A DNA stretch of 64,000 nt from Pararhizobium sp. (GCA_017794825.1 CP051237.1:3038001-3102000), one strand, 5' to 3'. Shown: positions 18,484 through 26,927, counted from the first letter of the stretch. Notes: a model not told the origin generated them from the sequence alone. Program-made: numbers and translations.

Positions 18484-18623
18484 TATCCACCTGCTTTGCC
18501 GCCCGCAGTAGCGCTTGATCTGGTCAGGTGTGGTCATGTTCGGACAAGTCCGGACTTGTCCGGTGACCTGGGCCGTTCTGATTGACCATCGTTCCATATC
18601 GCAATCGATATGGAGTACTGACG

Positions 18624-18857
18624 ATGATTGACACCAGAAGCATTTTATCCGGCGAATTGCTCAACGAGCACCAGGCGAGCCAATATCTCAACGTATCCGT
18701 AAGAAGCCTTCAGGCCTGGCGCCTGAGAGGAGGTGGACCGAAATACGCCAAACTCGGGCGAAGCGTCCGGTACCGCCGCACCGACCTCGATCATTATGTG
18801 GTCGAGAACCTGACTTCGTCCACATCGGAAGTCAGCGCCGGAAAGTCTGCGCGATGA
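18624..18857 (+). CDS. AlpA/excisionase-like helix-turn-helix protein
   Basis: A 77-residue protein with one MerR-like winged helix: LLNEHQASQYLNVSVRSLQAWRLRG followed by GPKYAKLGRSVRYRRTDLDHYV. This is the standard HTH_17 pattern found in excisionases and phage regulators. ATG 18624 with GGAG at 18612-18615 is preferred over the upstream frame start at 18582. It overlaps the next gene by four bases (ATGA). It probably directs excision or switches on the primase genes; no integrase partner is in the window. Confidence 0.85.
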   Translation: MIDTRSILSGELLNEHQASQYLNVSVRSLQAWRLRGGGPKYAKLGRSVRYRRTDLDHYVVENLTSSTSEVSAGKSAR

Positions 18858-19042
18858 TCGGATCGATGTTGCTAGCCAGCTTGCGGCACCCCGAGGACGG
18901 AGCGCCTTCTCCCGAATTCGTCCAGCCGGAAGACCTGCCCGGTGAAGAGGCAGAGGAGTGGCTCGAAACGCCCTATTCGTGGATCTCTATCGGCGACGCC
19001 GTCGCAAACCTTCCGGTCTTCCGAGAAAGGAAGGTCGGATGA
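18854..19042 (+). CDS. Small acidic hypothetical protein
   Basis: A 62-residue protein beginning at ATG 18854 inside the stop of the HTH gene and ending inside the start of the primase-domain gene (ATGA at both ends). The middle is strongly acidic (GEEAEEWLE) and the sequence is not recognised. Translational coupling on both sides is the main evidence that it is real. It may be a partner or inhibitor of the neighbouring replication proteins, but nothing in the sequence shows this. Confidence 0.6.
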   Translation: MIGSMLLASLRHPEDGAPSPEFVQPEDLPGEEAEEWLETPYSWISIGDAVANLPVFRERKVG

Positions 19043-19356
19043 GCAGACCGTACAGACGGATCGATTTCGACCGGATCGCATCGCTTGCCCTGCCGCACGC
19101 GGAGACGCTTTGCTGGCGATGGCTTCCCGACGGTCGCAAACAGGCACGAGAATGGACGGCGCGGAACCCGCGCCGCAACGACCGCCATGCCGGCAACTTC
19201 AAGGTCAATCTGAACACGGGCAAATGGGGAGACTTCGCCACCGGTGACTTCGGTGGCGATCTGGTTTCTCTGGCAGCGTATCTCTTCGGCCTCGACCAGC
19301 GCGAGGCCGCCATCCGTGTCGCCGATATGCTCGGGGTATCGCCCTATGAGCAGTGA
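19039..19356 (+). CDS. Primase N-terminal domain protein
   Basis: A 105-residue protein resembling the N-terminal template-binding domain of phage/element primases: CWRWLPDG, then GNFKVNLNTGKWGDFATGDFGGDLVSLAAYLFGLDQREAAIRVADMLG. This is the usual context of a CHC2-type module, but only one cysteine is left, so the zinc ligands appear lost. ATG 19039 overlaps the previous stop. Its last 11 bases overlap the start of the primase-helicase gene in another frame. In many elements this domain is the N-terminus of one long primase, so it is here a separate subunit or the product of a frame change. Confidence 0.75.
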   Translation: MSRPYRRIDFDRIASLALPHAETLCWRWLPDGRKQAREWTARNPRRNDRHAGNFKVNLNTGKWGDFATGDFGGDLVSLAAYLFGLDQREAAIRVADMLGVSPYEQ

Positions 19357-21490
19357 TCCGTTTGAACCGATCGGCAGGGGCAACAGATCGGGCCGGAACG
19401 GGAAGCAGACAAAGACCTGCATCGTGCCCGTTCCCGACGACGCACCCGAGCCGCCCAAAAGACATCCCAAACTCGGAACGCCATCGGCGATCTGGGACTA
19501 CCGGGACAAGAACGGCAGGCTTCTCGGGTTTGTCTTTCGGTTCGAGGAGAAGGATGAGGCCAAGAGCTTCCGTCCTCTCGTTCTGTTCAAGACCGGATTG
19601 GGCAAGCCGCAATGGCGGTGGGAGAGCTGGCCAGCGCTACGGCCTCTTTATGGTCTCGACAAATTGGCGCAGAGACCGGGAGCCCCAGTCCTCGTCTGCG
19701 AGGGCGAGAAGGCTGCCGATGCCGCAGCGCGACTGGCGCCGGATCATGTCGCCATCACTTCGCCCGGCGGATCGAAGGGTGCCGCCAAGGCGGACTGGTC
19801 TCCGCTGAAAGACCGCGATGTCGTTCTCTGGCCGGATGCGGACGAACCTGGCGCTGCCTATGCGGAATCCGTATCCAATCTTCTTCAGGATGCCGGCGTC
19901 GGCTCCCTATCCGTGATCACACTGCCAGACACCGTCAGCCAGAGATGGGATGCGGCGGACGCCTTCTCCGAAGGCTGGACGCCCGAACAGATCGCCAACC
20001 TGATCGCCGGCGCACAGTCCGTTCCTTCCCGGCCGGAGCAAACCCAACAGAACACAAAATCCTCAGCCTCAAAACAACCGCGCCAGCGTGACGCCCTTTT
20101 CGCTGCAGCCGACTGCCTCGAGCTCTGGCACTCTCCGGAAAAGCGCGCCTATGCCTCCATTCCGGTCGGGACCCACATCGAGCACTGGCCTCTCGAAAGC
20201 GCCGCTTTCAAGCGGTGGCTTGCCGGCCGCTTCTATAAGGAGACCGGAGGAGCGCCCGCCACCCAGCAGCTCTGCGACACGCTCCGCGTTCTCGATGTGA
20301 AGGCGATCAATGAAGGTCCCTGTCACCGACCAGAGCTCCGCACCGGCTTCAGCAACGACGCCCTCTGGATCGATCTCGGAGACGCGTCCTGGCGGGCGGT
20401 GAAGATCACGAGAGACGGATGGTCGATCGTTTCCTTTCCTACCGTAAAGTTCCTGCGCCCAGAGATCATGGCCCCGCTTCCCGAGCCCGAACCCGGATAC
20501 CTGATCGAGGAGCTCCGCTCTTTCATGAATGTCGACGATGACGACTTCATCCTCGTCACCGGCTGGCTGGTGGCCGCTCTCTGGGGAAAAGCCAGATCCT
20601 TTCCGGTTCTTGCCCTTGGCGGGGAACAGGGATCGGGCAAATCCACTGTCTCCCGTCTGATCAGAACCCTGGTCGATCCCTGCATTGTCGAGACGGCCGC
20701 CCCTCCCCGCGATGAACGCGATCTCATCGTTGCCGCCGGCTCCTCCCATGTCCTTTCCTTCGACAATGTCAGCCGCATCGAGAACTGGTTCTCCGATGCC
20801 GTCTGTCGCTTGGCCACCGGCGCAGGCTTTCTCACCCGCAAGCTCCATACCGACAACGATGCAAGCTGGTTCCAGGGGTCGCGTCCCGTCATCATGAACG
20901 GAATACCGAGCCTCACCGACAGGGCCGACCTTGCCGAGCGCTCTCTCACCGTCCGCCTGAAACGCATCGACGAGGACACCCGCCGCCCCGAAGACGACTG
21001 GTGGTCCGAATGGGAAACCATCCAGCCCCGTGTCCTTGGAGCCCTTTGCGATGCGCTCTCGGGCGCCTTGAGACACTACGACGCCATCAAGCTCTCCCGC
21101 ATGCCCCGCATGGCGGCCTTTGCCAAGCTGATGGCGGCGGCTGGTCCCAGCCTCGGATGGGAACCGGGAGACTTTGACCGCGCCTATGCCTCGAACCGCG
21201 CCTACACGTCCGACACTGCCTTCGAGGCCGATCCCGTCGCTGTCGCCGTTCGGGACTGGATGATGAAGCATCACATCGGCGGATGGGAAGGCACCGCCAC
21301 CGATCTCCTCGCCGAACTCAACACCTTCGTCTCCGAAGACATCCGCCGCTCCCGCTTCTGGCCCGCCAAGGTCAATGCCCTCGGCAACGCCATCGACAGG
21401 GCGGCGCATCTCCTCAGGCAGAAGCACATTCATGTGCTGAAGAGGAACACATCGACCGCGCGTCTGATTTCGATCGCCGTGGTGCAGTAG
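19346..21490 (+). CDS. Element primase-helicase (TOPRIM + P-loop ATPase)
   Basis: A 714-residue protein. Residues about 105-200 form a TOPRIM-like module: CEGEKAADAA supplies the glutamate and WPDADEPG the DxD pair, typical of primases of phage satellites and integrative elements. A C-terminal ATPase has Walker A GGEQGSGKST near residue 430 and a Walker B-like LSFDNVS near 470, then a sensor-like VRLKRI. Together they fit primer synthesis plus DNA unwinding for element replication. ATG 19346 is chosen because it overlaps the preceding primase-domain gene; the frame stays open 34 codons upstream. No frameshift is seen inside, so it looks intact. Confidence 0.82.
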   Translation: MSSDPFEPIGRGNRSGRNGKQTKTCIVPVPDDAPEPPKRHPKLGTPSAIWDYRDKNGRLLGFVFRFEEKDEAKSFRPLVLFKTGLGKPQWRWESWPALRPLYGLDKLAQRPGAPVLVCEGEKAADAAARLAPDHVAITSPGGSKGAAKADWSPLKDRDVVLWPDADEPGAAYAESVSNLLQDAGVGSLSVITLPDTVSQRWDAADAFSEGWTPEQIANLIAGAQSVPSRPEQTQQNTKSSASKQPRQRDALFAAADCLELWHSPEKRAYASIPVGTHIEHWPLESAAFKRWLAGRFYKETGGAPATQQLCDTLRVLDVKAINEGPCHRPELRTGFSNDALWIDLGDASWRAVKITRDGWSIVSFPTVKFLRPEIMAPLPEPEPGYLIEELRSFMNVDDDDFILVTGWLVAALWGKARSFPVLALGGEQGSGKSTVSRLIRTLVDPCIVETAAPPRDERDLIVAAGSSHVLSFDNVSRIENWFSDAVCRLATGAGFLTRKLHTDNDASWFQGSRPVIMNGIPSLTDRADLAERSLTVRLKRIDEDTRRPEDDWWSEWETIQPRVLGALCDALSGALRHYDAIKLSRMPRMAAFAKLMAAAGPSLGWEPGDFDRAYASNRAYTSDTAFEADPVAVAVRDWMMKHHIGGWEGTATDLLAELNTFVSEDIRRSRFWPAKVNALGNAIDRAAHLLRQKHIHVLKRNTSTARLISIAVVQ

Positions 21491-21508
21491 GTTCTGACAC
21501 GGATTACT

Positions 21509-22261
21509 TTAAGCAAAGCCAGACAGAAGAGTGCCTGCATTGGGGACGTAAGGCTCAAGTCCCAGATTGTCCAGCATTCGGCGAGTGGTGCATATTGCAG
21601 TAGAAATAACGGGCTTGCCGAGCGCATCCTCTACCGCCTGAATAGCCGGCAGCGACGGCATTTGCACACAGGCGGACAATACAACGACGTCGGCTTCGGT
21701 GGTGCGGAGCTTCCTGACCTCCTCTGTTAGTCGCCCGGGATTTATGCGACCGACCTCCAGATTGTCGGCAACCTCGAATGCGATGGAGTCCAGCACCTCG
21801 ATACCTTCAGCTTCGATGTAGCGGATCACCTCGTCGCAGAGCGGACGCATATAGGGAGCCATCAACGAGATGCGCTTGGCGCCGAGGATCTGCAATCCTT
21901 CTATCAGAGCGCCGGCCGATGTCATGACTGGCGCGTCACAATTGTTCGCGCGGGCGACTTCGGTAAGTTCGGTCTCGACCTGACGATGATATCCGGGACC
22001 CATCGCCATGATGGCGACGAGACAGGCCGTCGACATGACGTCGACACGGGCGTCAGCCAGTTCAGCGGCGCAGCGCAAGCCCTCCGAATTCATGCGTTTC
22101 AATTCTTCCCTGGTCACCTTGTGCATCCGCATCCGGCTGCTGTGAAACGTAAATCTTTCAGGGCGCACGGCCTCGCGCGCACGAAGCATCGCCGGAATTT
22201 CCGTCTCCATTGTCGTGTTTGAACTCGGCACGATCTGACCGATCCGTACAGGTGCGTTCAT
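21509..22261 (-). CDS. maiA: Maleate isomerase (maleate cis-trans isomerase) family
   Basis: A 250-residue protein of the Asp/Glu racemase fold. IVPSSNTTMETEIP at the N-terminus and the first catalytic cysteine in STACLVAIMAMG fit the maleate isomerase / arylmalonate decarboxylase group. The second cysteine is in VLSACVQMPS (about 195). Maleate isomerase converts maleate to fumarate with a Cys pair and no cofactor, and is used in nicotinate and some gentisate-type pathways. The gene overlaps the thioesterase gene by four bases at its start (22258-22261), so it is the last of a three-gene leftward operon (ligase, thioesterase, isomerase). Confidence 0.82.
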   Translation of the reverse strand: MNAPVRIGQIVPSSNTTMETEIPAMLRAREAVRPERFTFHSSRMRMHKVTREELKRMNSEGLRCAAELADARVDVMSTACLVAIMAMGPGYHRQVETELTEVARANNCDAPVMTSAGALIEGLQILGAKRISLMAPYMRPLCDEVIRYIEAEGIEVLDSIAFEVADNLEVGRINPGRLTEEVRKLRTTEADVVVLSACVQMPSLPAIQAVEDALGKPVISTAICTTRRMLDNLGLEPYVPNAGTLLSGFA

Positions 22262-22719
22262 CTGGTCTGTTCCCTGGCAATCAAATATTGGAGGAGCTTG
22301 TCACGAAGGCCGTTGGGCAGCGGCATGCTCTCGCGGACATGGGGTTTGATGCAGATCGGCGAACACTGGCCTTCAAATATCGTCCGACCGTCCATATTTC
22401 GTGCGGTCGCCAAAAGATCGAAGGTTCGGTTGCGGATTTCCGCGACGCGTATCTCTGTCTCGAAAATCTCGTCCGGGTAGAGGGACGCCATGAAGGTCAG
22501 GCTCATGTGTTTTGCCGGAAGACCAAACGCCTCACCATCCGCCTTACGCTGGCCGTGGCCAAATCTGATATGGCTGAAGAAAAGGCTGCACGCGTCCAGC
22601 AGGTAGTCGGTAAACCGGCCTGCATAGACCACGCCGGCTGGGTCGCATTCCGACCAGCGGACTGTTCGGCGGACCTTGAACGGCATGTCCGATGAGATGT
22701 ACTCGTGACAAAGCTTCAT
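22258..22719 (-). CDS. Acyl-CoA thioesterase, 4-hydroxybenzoyl-CoA thioesterase type
   Basis: A 153-residue single hotdog-fold protein. The active-site loop WSECDPAGVVYAGRF (about 22-36), with the conserved aspartate before PAG, is the signature of the 4-hydroxybenzoyl-CoA thioesterase group. It should release a free acid from an aryl- or acyl-CoA in the cytoplasm. ATGA overlaps on both sides (22716-22719 and 22258-22261) couple it to the ligase and isomerase. Pairing a ligase with a thioesterase suggests that chemistry takes place on the CoA-thioester before hydrolysis, as in salicylate-to-gentisate routes. That is inference. Confidence 0.87.
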   Translation of the reverse strand: MKLCHEYISSDMPFKVRRTVRWSECDPAGVVYAGRFTDYLLDACSLFFSHIRFGHGQRKADGEAFGLPAKHMSLTFMASLYPDEIFETEIRVAEIRNRTFDLLATARNMDGRTIFEGQCSPICIKPHVRESMPLPNGLRDKLLQYLIAREQTR

Positions 22720-24443
22720 TCCGGATTGCGCTGATTTTCCTCAGCCACCTTTTCGGCAATCGCTTTCCTCAAACCGGCTCGGCTGAGCTTTCCCGACACC
22801 GTGAGCGGAAACTCGGTCGTGATTTCGATCCGTTCCGGCCATTTGAATTTCGCCAGTCCGTAGTCCTGCAGGTAGGCGCCAAGATCTCTGACTGAAGGCG
22901 CGTCCTGTCCTTCTCTCAGGATGAGATAGACACAAAGCCGCTCGTCATAAACCGGATCGGGGTAGGGAACCGCGACAACGGCTGCGACGGACGGATGGCC
23001 GATAACGGCCATTTCGATTTCCTCGCAGTTTATTTTCTCGCCGGCGCGGTTGACGATATCCTTCAGACGGCCGCAATAGACAAAATTGCTCACACGATCG
23101 ACGACCACTTCCTTCATGAGGTCGCCGGACAGGTAATATCCGTCGCTGGTGAAAGTCTCGCTGTTGCGTTCTTCCGCCTTGTAGTACCCACGAATGGTAT
23201 AGGGGCCTTTGAACGCCGGCTCCCCGATTTCGCCCGGTTCCGCCGGTTGTTCCGTGCCCGGCTTGAGGATCCGGACCTGATCCCAGCTGCTGACCGGACG
23301 TCCATGCGTGTTGTCCAGCACCTCCTGCGGGTCGCCCGGGCGGGTAAACATGACAACCCCTTCCGTGATGCCGAAGGCGTGGTAAACCTCCACGCCGAGC
23401 AGCGCTCGCAGCTTGGAGGCGCTGTTGGGTGAAAACACGCCCCGGGCGTTGGAGAGGTCTATCTCACCGGCGCCAATAGCCGCTTCCAGGCGCGCCACGA
23501 TGGGGCCGCCCAGCATGAGCCAGGTCGGTGACGTTGATTTTATGAGTTCGATAAGCGTCTCGGCGCGCAGATCCGGAGCAATGGTCACTGTTCCGCCCGA
23601 CATTAGCATCGGTCCGAAGCAACAGCCCATATTGAGGTTGTGCACCATGGGTTGCGGCATGAACAGCACATCGTCCGGCCCATAGGAAAACCATTCCGCG
23701 CACGAGCGCATATTGTACAGATATTCGTTATTGAAGCGGGGAATGATCTTGGGGACGCCGGTCGTCCCTCCCGACAGTTGAAACACAGCGACCTGAAACG
23801 GATCGAGTTCGACCTTCCGCAAAACCTTTTCCGCAGTTTCCAGCGGCATCCGCTCGATAAGCGTTGGCAAATGAAGGGCGCCCCTGCGCGGCTCACCCCG
23901 TGCCTGAAGTATGAACCGCAGGCCGGAAACCTCCTGCTGCATTTTGAGTGCGAAGGCCATGTCATCGAATTTTGGATTGTCGCCCTGGATGAAATGGAGT
24001 TTTGCTTCTGCCGACGTGGCCAGATAGCCGATTTCACTTTCGCGATGCGCCGCCAGCGTGCAGATCGGAATGAGACCGGCTTTCAGGCACGCCAGGAGAC
24101 CGGTTACAAGTTCGGCGCTGTCGCCGAGCTGGAACACGACCCGGTCGAGCGGTTCGAGCCCGGCCTCCAGGAGCGCCGCTGCAAGTCGGCTGCTGCGTGT
24201 ATCGAGTTCCGAATAGGAAATATCGAAATCCGGACCTCTCAATGCAGTGTTGTCCGGGAATCGCCTGGCGGCAGATCTGAACCCGTCCGACAGGGTTTCG
24301 CGGGTAAGACAGCCCCCGTCCAGATATCGGTCGAGATCGCCTTGATCAGGATAGACGACACCCGGAATCGGAGCGCGGACGTGCCTTTGTCCGGATGCGG
24401 TTTCCCGAGATCCCGATGCAGTTTCCTGCCAAGCTGTCGGCAT
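22716..24443 (-). CDS. Aryl-acid AMP/CoA ligase, 2,3-dihydroxybenzoate-AMP ligase-like
   Basis: A 575-residue ANL-superfamily adenylating enzyme. The P-loop SGGTTGVPK is at residues 224-232, followed by YHAFGITEG, GDLMKE and the hinge/C-terminal KDIVNRAGEKINCEEIE; the catalytic lysine is near the end (LTVSGKLSR). The N-terminus PGVVYPDQGDLDRYLDGGCLTRETL resembles EntE/DhbE-type aryl-AMP ligases, so an aromatic acid such as a hydroxybenzoate is a likely substrate. ATG 24443 is preceded by GAGGAGG on the minus strand. It is the first gene of the operon and divergent from the hydrolase gene. No peptide-synthetase or siderophore gene is nearby, so a catabolic CoA-ligase role is favoured. Confidence 0.88.
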   Translation of the reverse strand: MPTAWQETASGSRETASGQRHVRAPIPGVVYPDQGDLDRYLDGGCLTRETLSDGFRSAARRFPDNTALRGPDFDISYSELDTRSSRLAAALLEAGLEPLDRVVFQLGDSAELVTGLLACLKAGLIPICTLAAHRESEIGYLATSAEAKLHFIQGDNPKFDDMAFALKMQQEVSGLRFILQARGEPRRGALHLPTLIERMPLETAEKVLRKVELDPFQVAVFQLSGGTTGVPKIIPRFNNEYLYNMRSCAEWFSYGPDDVLFMPQPMVHNLNMGCCFGPMLMSGGTVTIAPDLRAETLIELIKSTSPTWLMLGGPIVARLEAAIGAGEIDLSNARGVFSPNSASKLRALLGVEVYHAFGITEGVVMFTRPGDPQEVLDNTHGRPVSSWDQVRILKPGTEQPAEPGEIGEPAFKGPYTIRGYYKAEERNSETFTSDGYYLSGDLMKEVVVDRVSNFVYCGRLKDIVNRAGEKINCEEIEMAVIGHPSVAAVVAVPYPDPVYDERLCVYLILREGQDAPSVRDLGAYLQDYGLAKFKWPERIEITTEFPLTVSGKLSRAGLRKAIAEKVAEENQRNPE

Positions 24444-24537
24444 GAACTCCTCCTCTTTGCCGGTCGAACCGAGGATTGAAAAATTTCAAAAATACGGTCG
24501 GGTGTCAACAAAATTCGTCACAGGCGTCAAAAAATCG

Positions 24538-24551
24538 TTTGACCTGTCAAA
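24538..24551. promoter_or_regulatory. Palindrome TTTGAC-N2-GTCAAA in a divergent promoter
   Basis: The perfect arms TTTGAC (24538-24543) and GTCAAA (24546-24551) lie midway between the divergent ligase and hydrolase genes. Two more GTCAA half-sites are nearby (24504-24508 and 24526-24530). A minus-strand TTGACA (complement of 24503-24508) could be the -35 of the ligase operon. The TetR protein encoded at 26928 is the nearest candidate binder. Confidence 0.5.
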
Positions 24552-24586
24552 TCGACATTGTTACCGTGCCGATCGAGGTGGAGTGA

Positions 24587-25843
24587 ATGACTGAACCTTT
24601 GAAAATCGCGGTCACGACTGCCGGCATGCGGGGATCCGAATGGGGTCCGAGTCCATTGCCGCAGGATGTGCGAGTCAGTGTGCATCCATTGCGCACGTCC
24701 GACGGCGCGTCCGTGACCGGTTATCTTTTTCGCCGCGGCGGCGAAAAGACTGTCGTTTGCAACATGCACCCTCGCGAACTTGTCGTTGCAAACTACCTGG
24801 TGCCCGAGGTGCTGTCCGGCGGATGCGCCGTCTGGGTACAGGGGCCGCGATCGGTCGGTAACGACCTGCGTCTGGAACATGAAAGCGCTGTGCTGGATCT
24901 CGCTGCGGGGCAGAATTTTCTTCGAGACGTCGCGGGATTCGGACACACCGTGTTGCTGGGAATTTCCGGAGGCGGCCCGCTTGCTGCAATGTATTGTCAA
25001 CAGGCGGGGCGTGCGCCTTCCGATCGGATACTGCGTTCGCCCGGCGGCCGGCCGACAAAACTTGAAAACGCGGAGCTGCCCGCACCGGACGGGGTGATCT
25101 TCGTGTCCTGTCACCCGGGGCAGGGCAAAATCCTGATGAACGCGATAGACCCGTCGGTCGTGGACGAATCGAATCCGCTGAAGACCGACGATGCATTGTC
25201 CGCTTTCAATCCGGCCAACGGGTTCTCAAACCCGCCGGTGTCCTCGTCCTACTCCACGGATTTTCTGCAACGGTACCGCGCCGCTCAGCGCGAACGGGTC
25301 GTGCGGATCGACGATTTTGCCAAAAGCTGCCTGGAGCGCAAGGCGAAGGCGCGGCGGCATGCCAGGGATGGCGGGTCCGTCGAAGACCAGATCATGGCGG
25401 CCTATTCGCCGATATTCCAGGTCTGGCGTACGGACGCCGATCCGCGCTTTTTCGACTTGTCGATCGATGCTTCGGAGCGGGCCTACGGGTCGTTGTGGGG
25501 CGCGAAACCTTTCAACGCGAATTACGGCAGCATCGGCTTTGCCCGGACATGCACACCGGAAAGCTGGCTCTCCAACTGGTCGGCCCTCTCCTCGAACGCT
25601 TCGATGGAACTGTGCGGTCCGGACGTCACCCAGCCAGTCCTCATGATCGAATATACGGGCGACAATTGCGTGTTTCCTCCCGACGCGGAACGGATCTACG
25701 ACCAATTGGGGTCCGATCGCAAGGTGCGCCATCGCGTTCACGGCAATCACCATGGCCAGGCGATATTAAAAGACCGGCCGAACGGCCAGATCGAAGCAGG
25801 CAGGCTTACCCGGAACTGGTTGAGCGAATTGAATTTCGCGTGA
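24587..25843 (+). CDS. Alpha/beta-hydrolase family protein
   Basis: A 418-residue alpha/beta-hydrolase-like protein. The nucleophile elbow is GISGGG (serine at about 127), the acid is in YTGDNCVFP (about 355) and the histidine in HGNHHGQ (about 387), a complete triad in the correct order. Between elbow and acid lies an insert of about 200 residues (lid-like), making it longer than simple esterases. ATG 24587 follows GGTGGAG. It is the first gene of a plus-strand unit with the VOC protein and the small unknown. It may hydrolyse a ring-cleavage product, ester or lactone; I cannot name the substrate. Confidence 0.78.
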   Translation: MTEPLKIAVTTAGMRGSEWGPSPLPQDVRVSVHPLRTSDGASVTGYLFRRGGEKTVVCNMHPRELVVANYLVPEVLSGGCAVWVQGPRSVGNDLRLEHESAVLDLAAGQNFLRDVAGFGHTVLLGISGGGPLAAMYCQQAGRAPSDRILRSPGGRPTKLENAELPAPDGVIFVSCHPGQGKILMNAIDPSVVDESNPLKTDDALSAFNPANGFSNPPVSSSYSTDFLQRYRAAQRERVVRIDDFAKSCLERKAKARRHARDGGSVEDQIMAAYSPIFQVWRTDADPRFFDLSIDASERAYGSLWGAKPFNANYGSIGFARTCTPESWLSNWSALSSNASMELCGPDVTQPVLMIEYTGDNCVFPPDAERIYDQLGSDRKVRHRVHGNHHGQAILKDRPNGQIEAGRLTRNWLSELNFA

Positions 25844-25870
25844 CCGCCTGTCTTTACATAGGGGAAGAAA

Positions 25871-26584
25871 ATGAGTGACCCGAAAGAAAGCTCGCTGCAC
25901 GACAAAGCAAGATCGGAGACTGCCTTCAACAAGCCGGACTACTGGGTTGGCGATGCAGACGTGACGTCGCTCAAGCGCGCCGGCGCAGACGGTATTCAAC
26001 TCCGTCTCGACGGTGTCGACCACACCGCTCGCCCGACATGGAAACTCCGCGAAACGATCGAGTTCTACCGTGATATCCTGGGTTTGCCCCTCGTTCACAC
26101 GATCAGTGCGCGCGGATGGGGGCAGGTCAATCATCCCGATTTCCTGCATTTCTTCTTCGATGCAGGCAAGGGAGCATTGATTGCATTCTTTTACTACATC
26201 GGGACAGATCGGCCGGAAAAGTACGAACCCGAAGATCACTGGTTCTTCAATTCCAATCACACTGCGTGGGCGGTCGACAGCCGTGAAGAACTCGACCGCT
26301 GGAAAGAAACCCTTGAAGCGCGGGGCCTTCATGTGTCGCCCCATATCCGTCACGAGATTCTCGAATCGATCTACTTTACGGATCCCAACGGATATCCTCT
26401 TGAAATCTCGCTTCGTCTTCGCGATATCGAGCCGCTGGACGGCCGTGACGCCGAATTGACGCTGGAAGCAGCCATGCAGTTGGAAGACGAACTGCGCAAG
26501 AATGGAGATCGGCTGCACGATATCGACACCGTCTGGCGTCGGAAGGGCAAACTTGTTCAGGACCTGATCGACGGAGGAGCGTGA
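25871..26584 (+). CDS. VOC-fold (glyoxalase/extradiol dioxygenase superfamily) protein
   Basis: A 237-residue protein with one clear vicinal-oxygen-chelate module (about 45-180). Likely metal ligands are the histidine of LDGVDHTARPT (about 50), the histidine of NSNHTAWAV and the glutamate of GYPLEISLRL, a 2-His-1-Glu set. FYRDILGLPLVH is the typical first-module motif. This set occurs both in extradiol ring-cleavage dioxygenases and in glyoxalases/isomerases. The context (aryl ligase, hydrolase) favours ring-derived chemistry, but the protein is shorter than classic two-module extradiol enzymes (about 290-300). It starts 28 bp after the hydrolase gene. Confidence 0.8.
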   Translation: MSDPKESSLHDKARSETAFNKPDYWVGDADVTSLKRAGADGIQLRLDGVDHTARPTWKLRETIEFYRDILGLPLVHTISARGWGQVNHPDFLHFFFDAGKGALIAFFYYIGTDRPEKYEPEDHWFFNSNHTAWAVDSREELDRWKETLEARGLHVSPHIRHEILESIYFTDPNGYPLEISLRLRDIEPLDGRDAELTLEAAMQLEDELRKNGDRLHDIDTVWRRKGKLVQDLIDGGA

Positions 26585-26585
26585 A

Positions 26586-26846
26586 ATGGTCGTGATCTAT
26601 GTACTGGACGTTGCCGAATTTCATCCGGTTGTCGAATCCGCGCGGAAACTGCCAAACTGCACAGTCGAGAAATCCCACGGCGACTATTTCAGAATCGAAT
26701 CGCCGAGCGAGATCGTCCTGAACCGACGTGAGATGAAGCTGAAGCCGGCCGTATGGTACGGCATTTTCACCGGCGGGCTAAACGGCGAGATCGCTGAATG
26801 GGGACGGGACGAGGTTCGCGTTATCCCGACCAACAAGCCTCTGTGA
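26586..26846 (+). CDS. Small hypothetical protein downstream of the VOC gene
   Basis: An 86-residue soluble protein whose ATG is one base after the VOC stop, so the two are translationally coupled; GGAGG lies inside the VOC 3' end. I do not recognise it. It begins with a beta-alpha-beta-like pattern (VVIYVLDVAEFHPVVESARKL) and ends with a beta-rich KPAVWYGIFTGGLNGEIAEWGRDEVRV. The tight coupling suggests a partner or small subunit of the VOC protein. Confidence 0.72.
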   Translation: MVVIYVLDVAEFHPVVESARKLPNCTVEKSHGDYFRIESPSEIVLNRREMKLKPAVWYGIFTGGLNGEIAEWGRDEVRVIPTNKPL

Positions 26847-26927
26847 CGCGCGCCGGAGCCATGAGAAGCCGTTCGAGCCGTGGACCCGATGCAGAAATCT
26901 TGATGTGCCTGCCGGCCCTGGATTGAC

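Larger units (their letters stand above)
17440..21490 (+). mobile_element. Remnant phage-satellite/integrative element (HTH, split primase-helicase)
   Basis: Five closely packed rightward genes (17695-21490), most overlapping, carry element-type functions: a DNA-binding protein, an AlpA/excisionase-like HTH and a primase-helicase. They separate two catabolic operons that are otherwise continuous in theme. No integrase, capsid or conjugation gene is present, and I find no flanking direct repeat, so the borders are approximate. It may be a degraded or cargo-only part of a larger island. Confidence 0.6.

Noticed and set aside
20069..21433. 454-codon minus-strand open frame
   Set aside because: It is antisense to the primase-helicase gene, has no family resemblance and arises from GC-rich codon structure.
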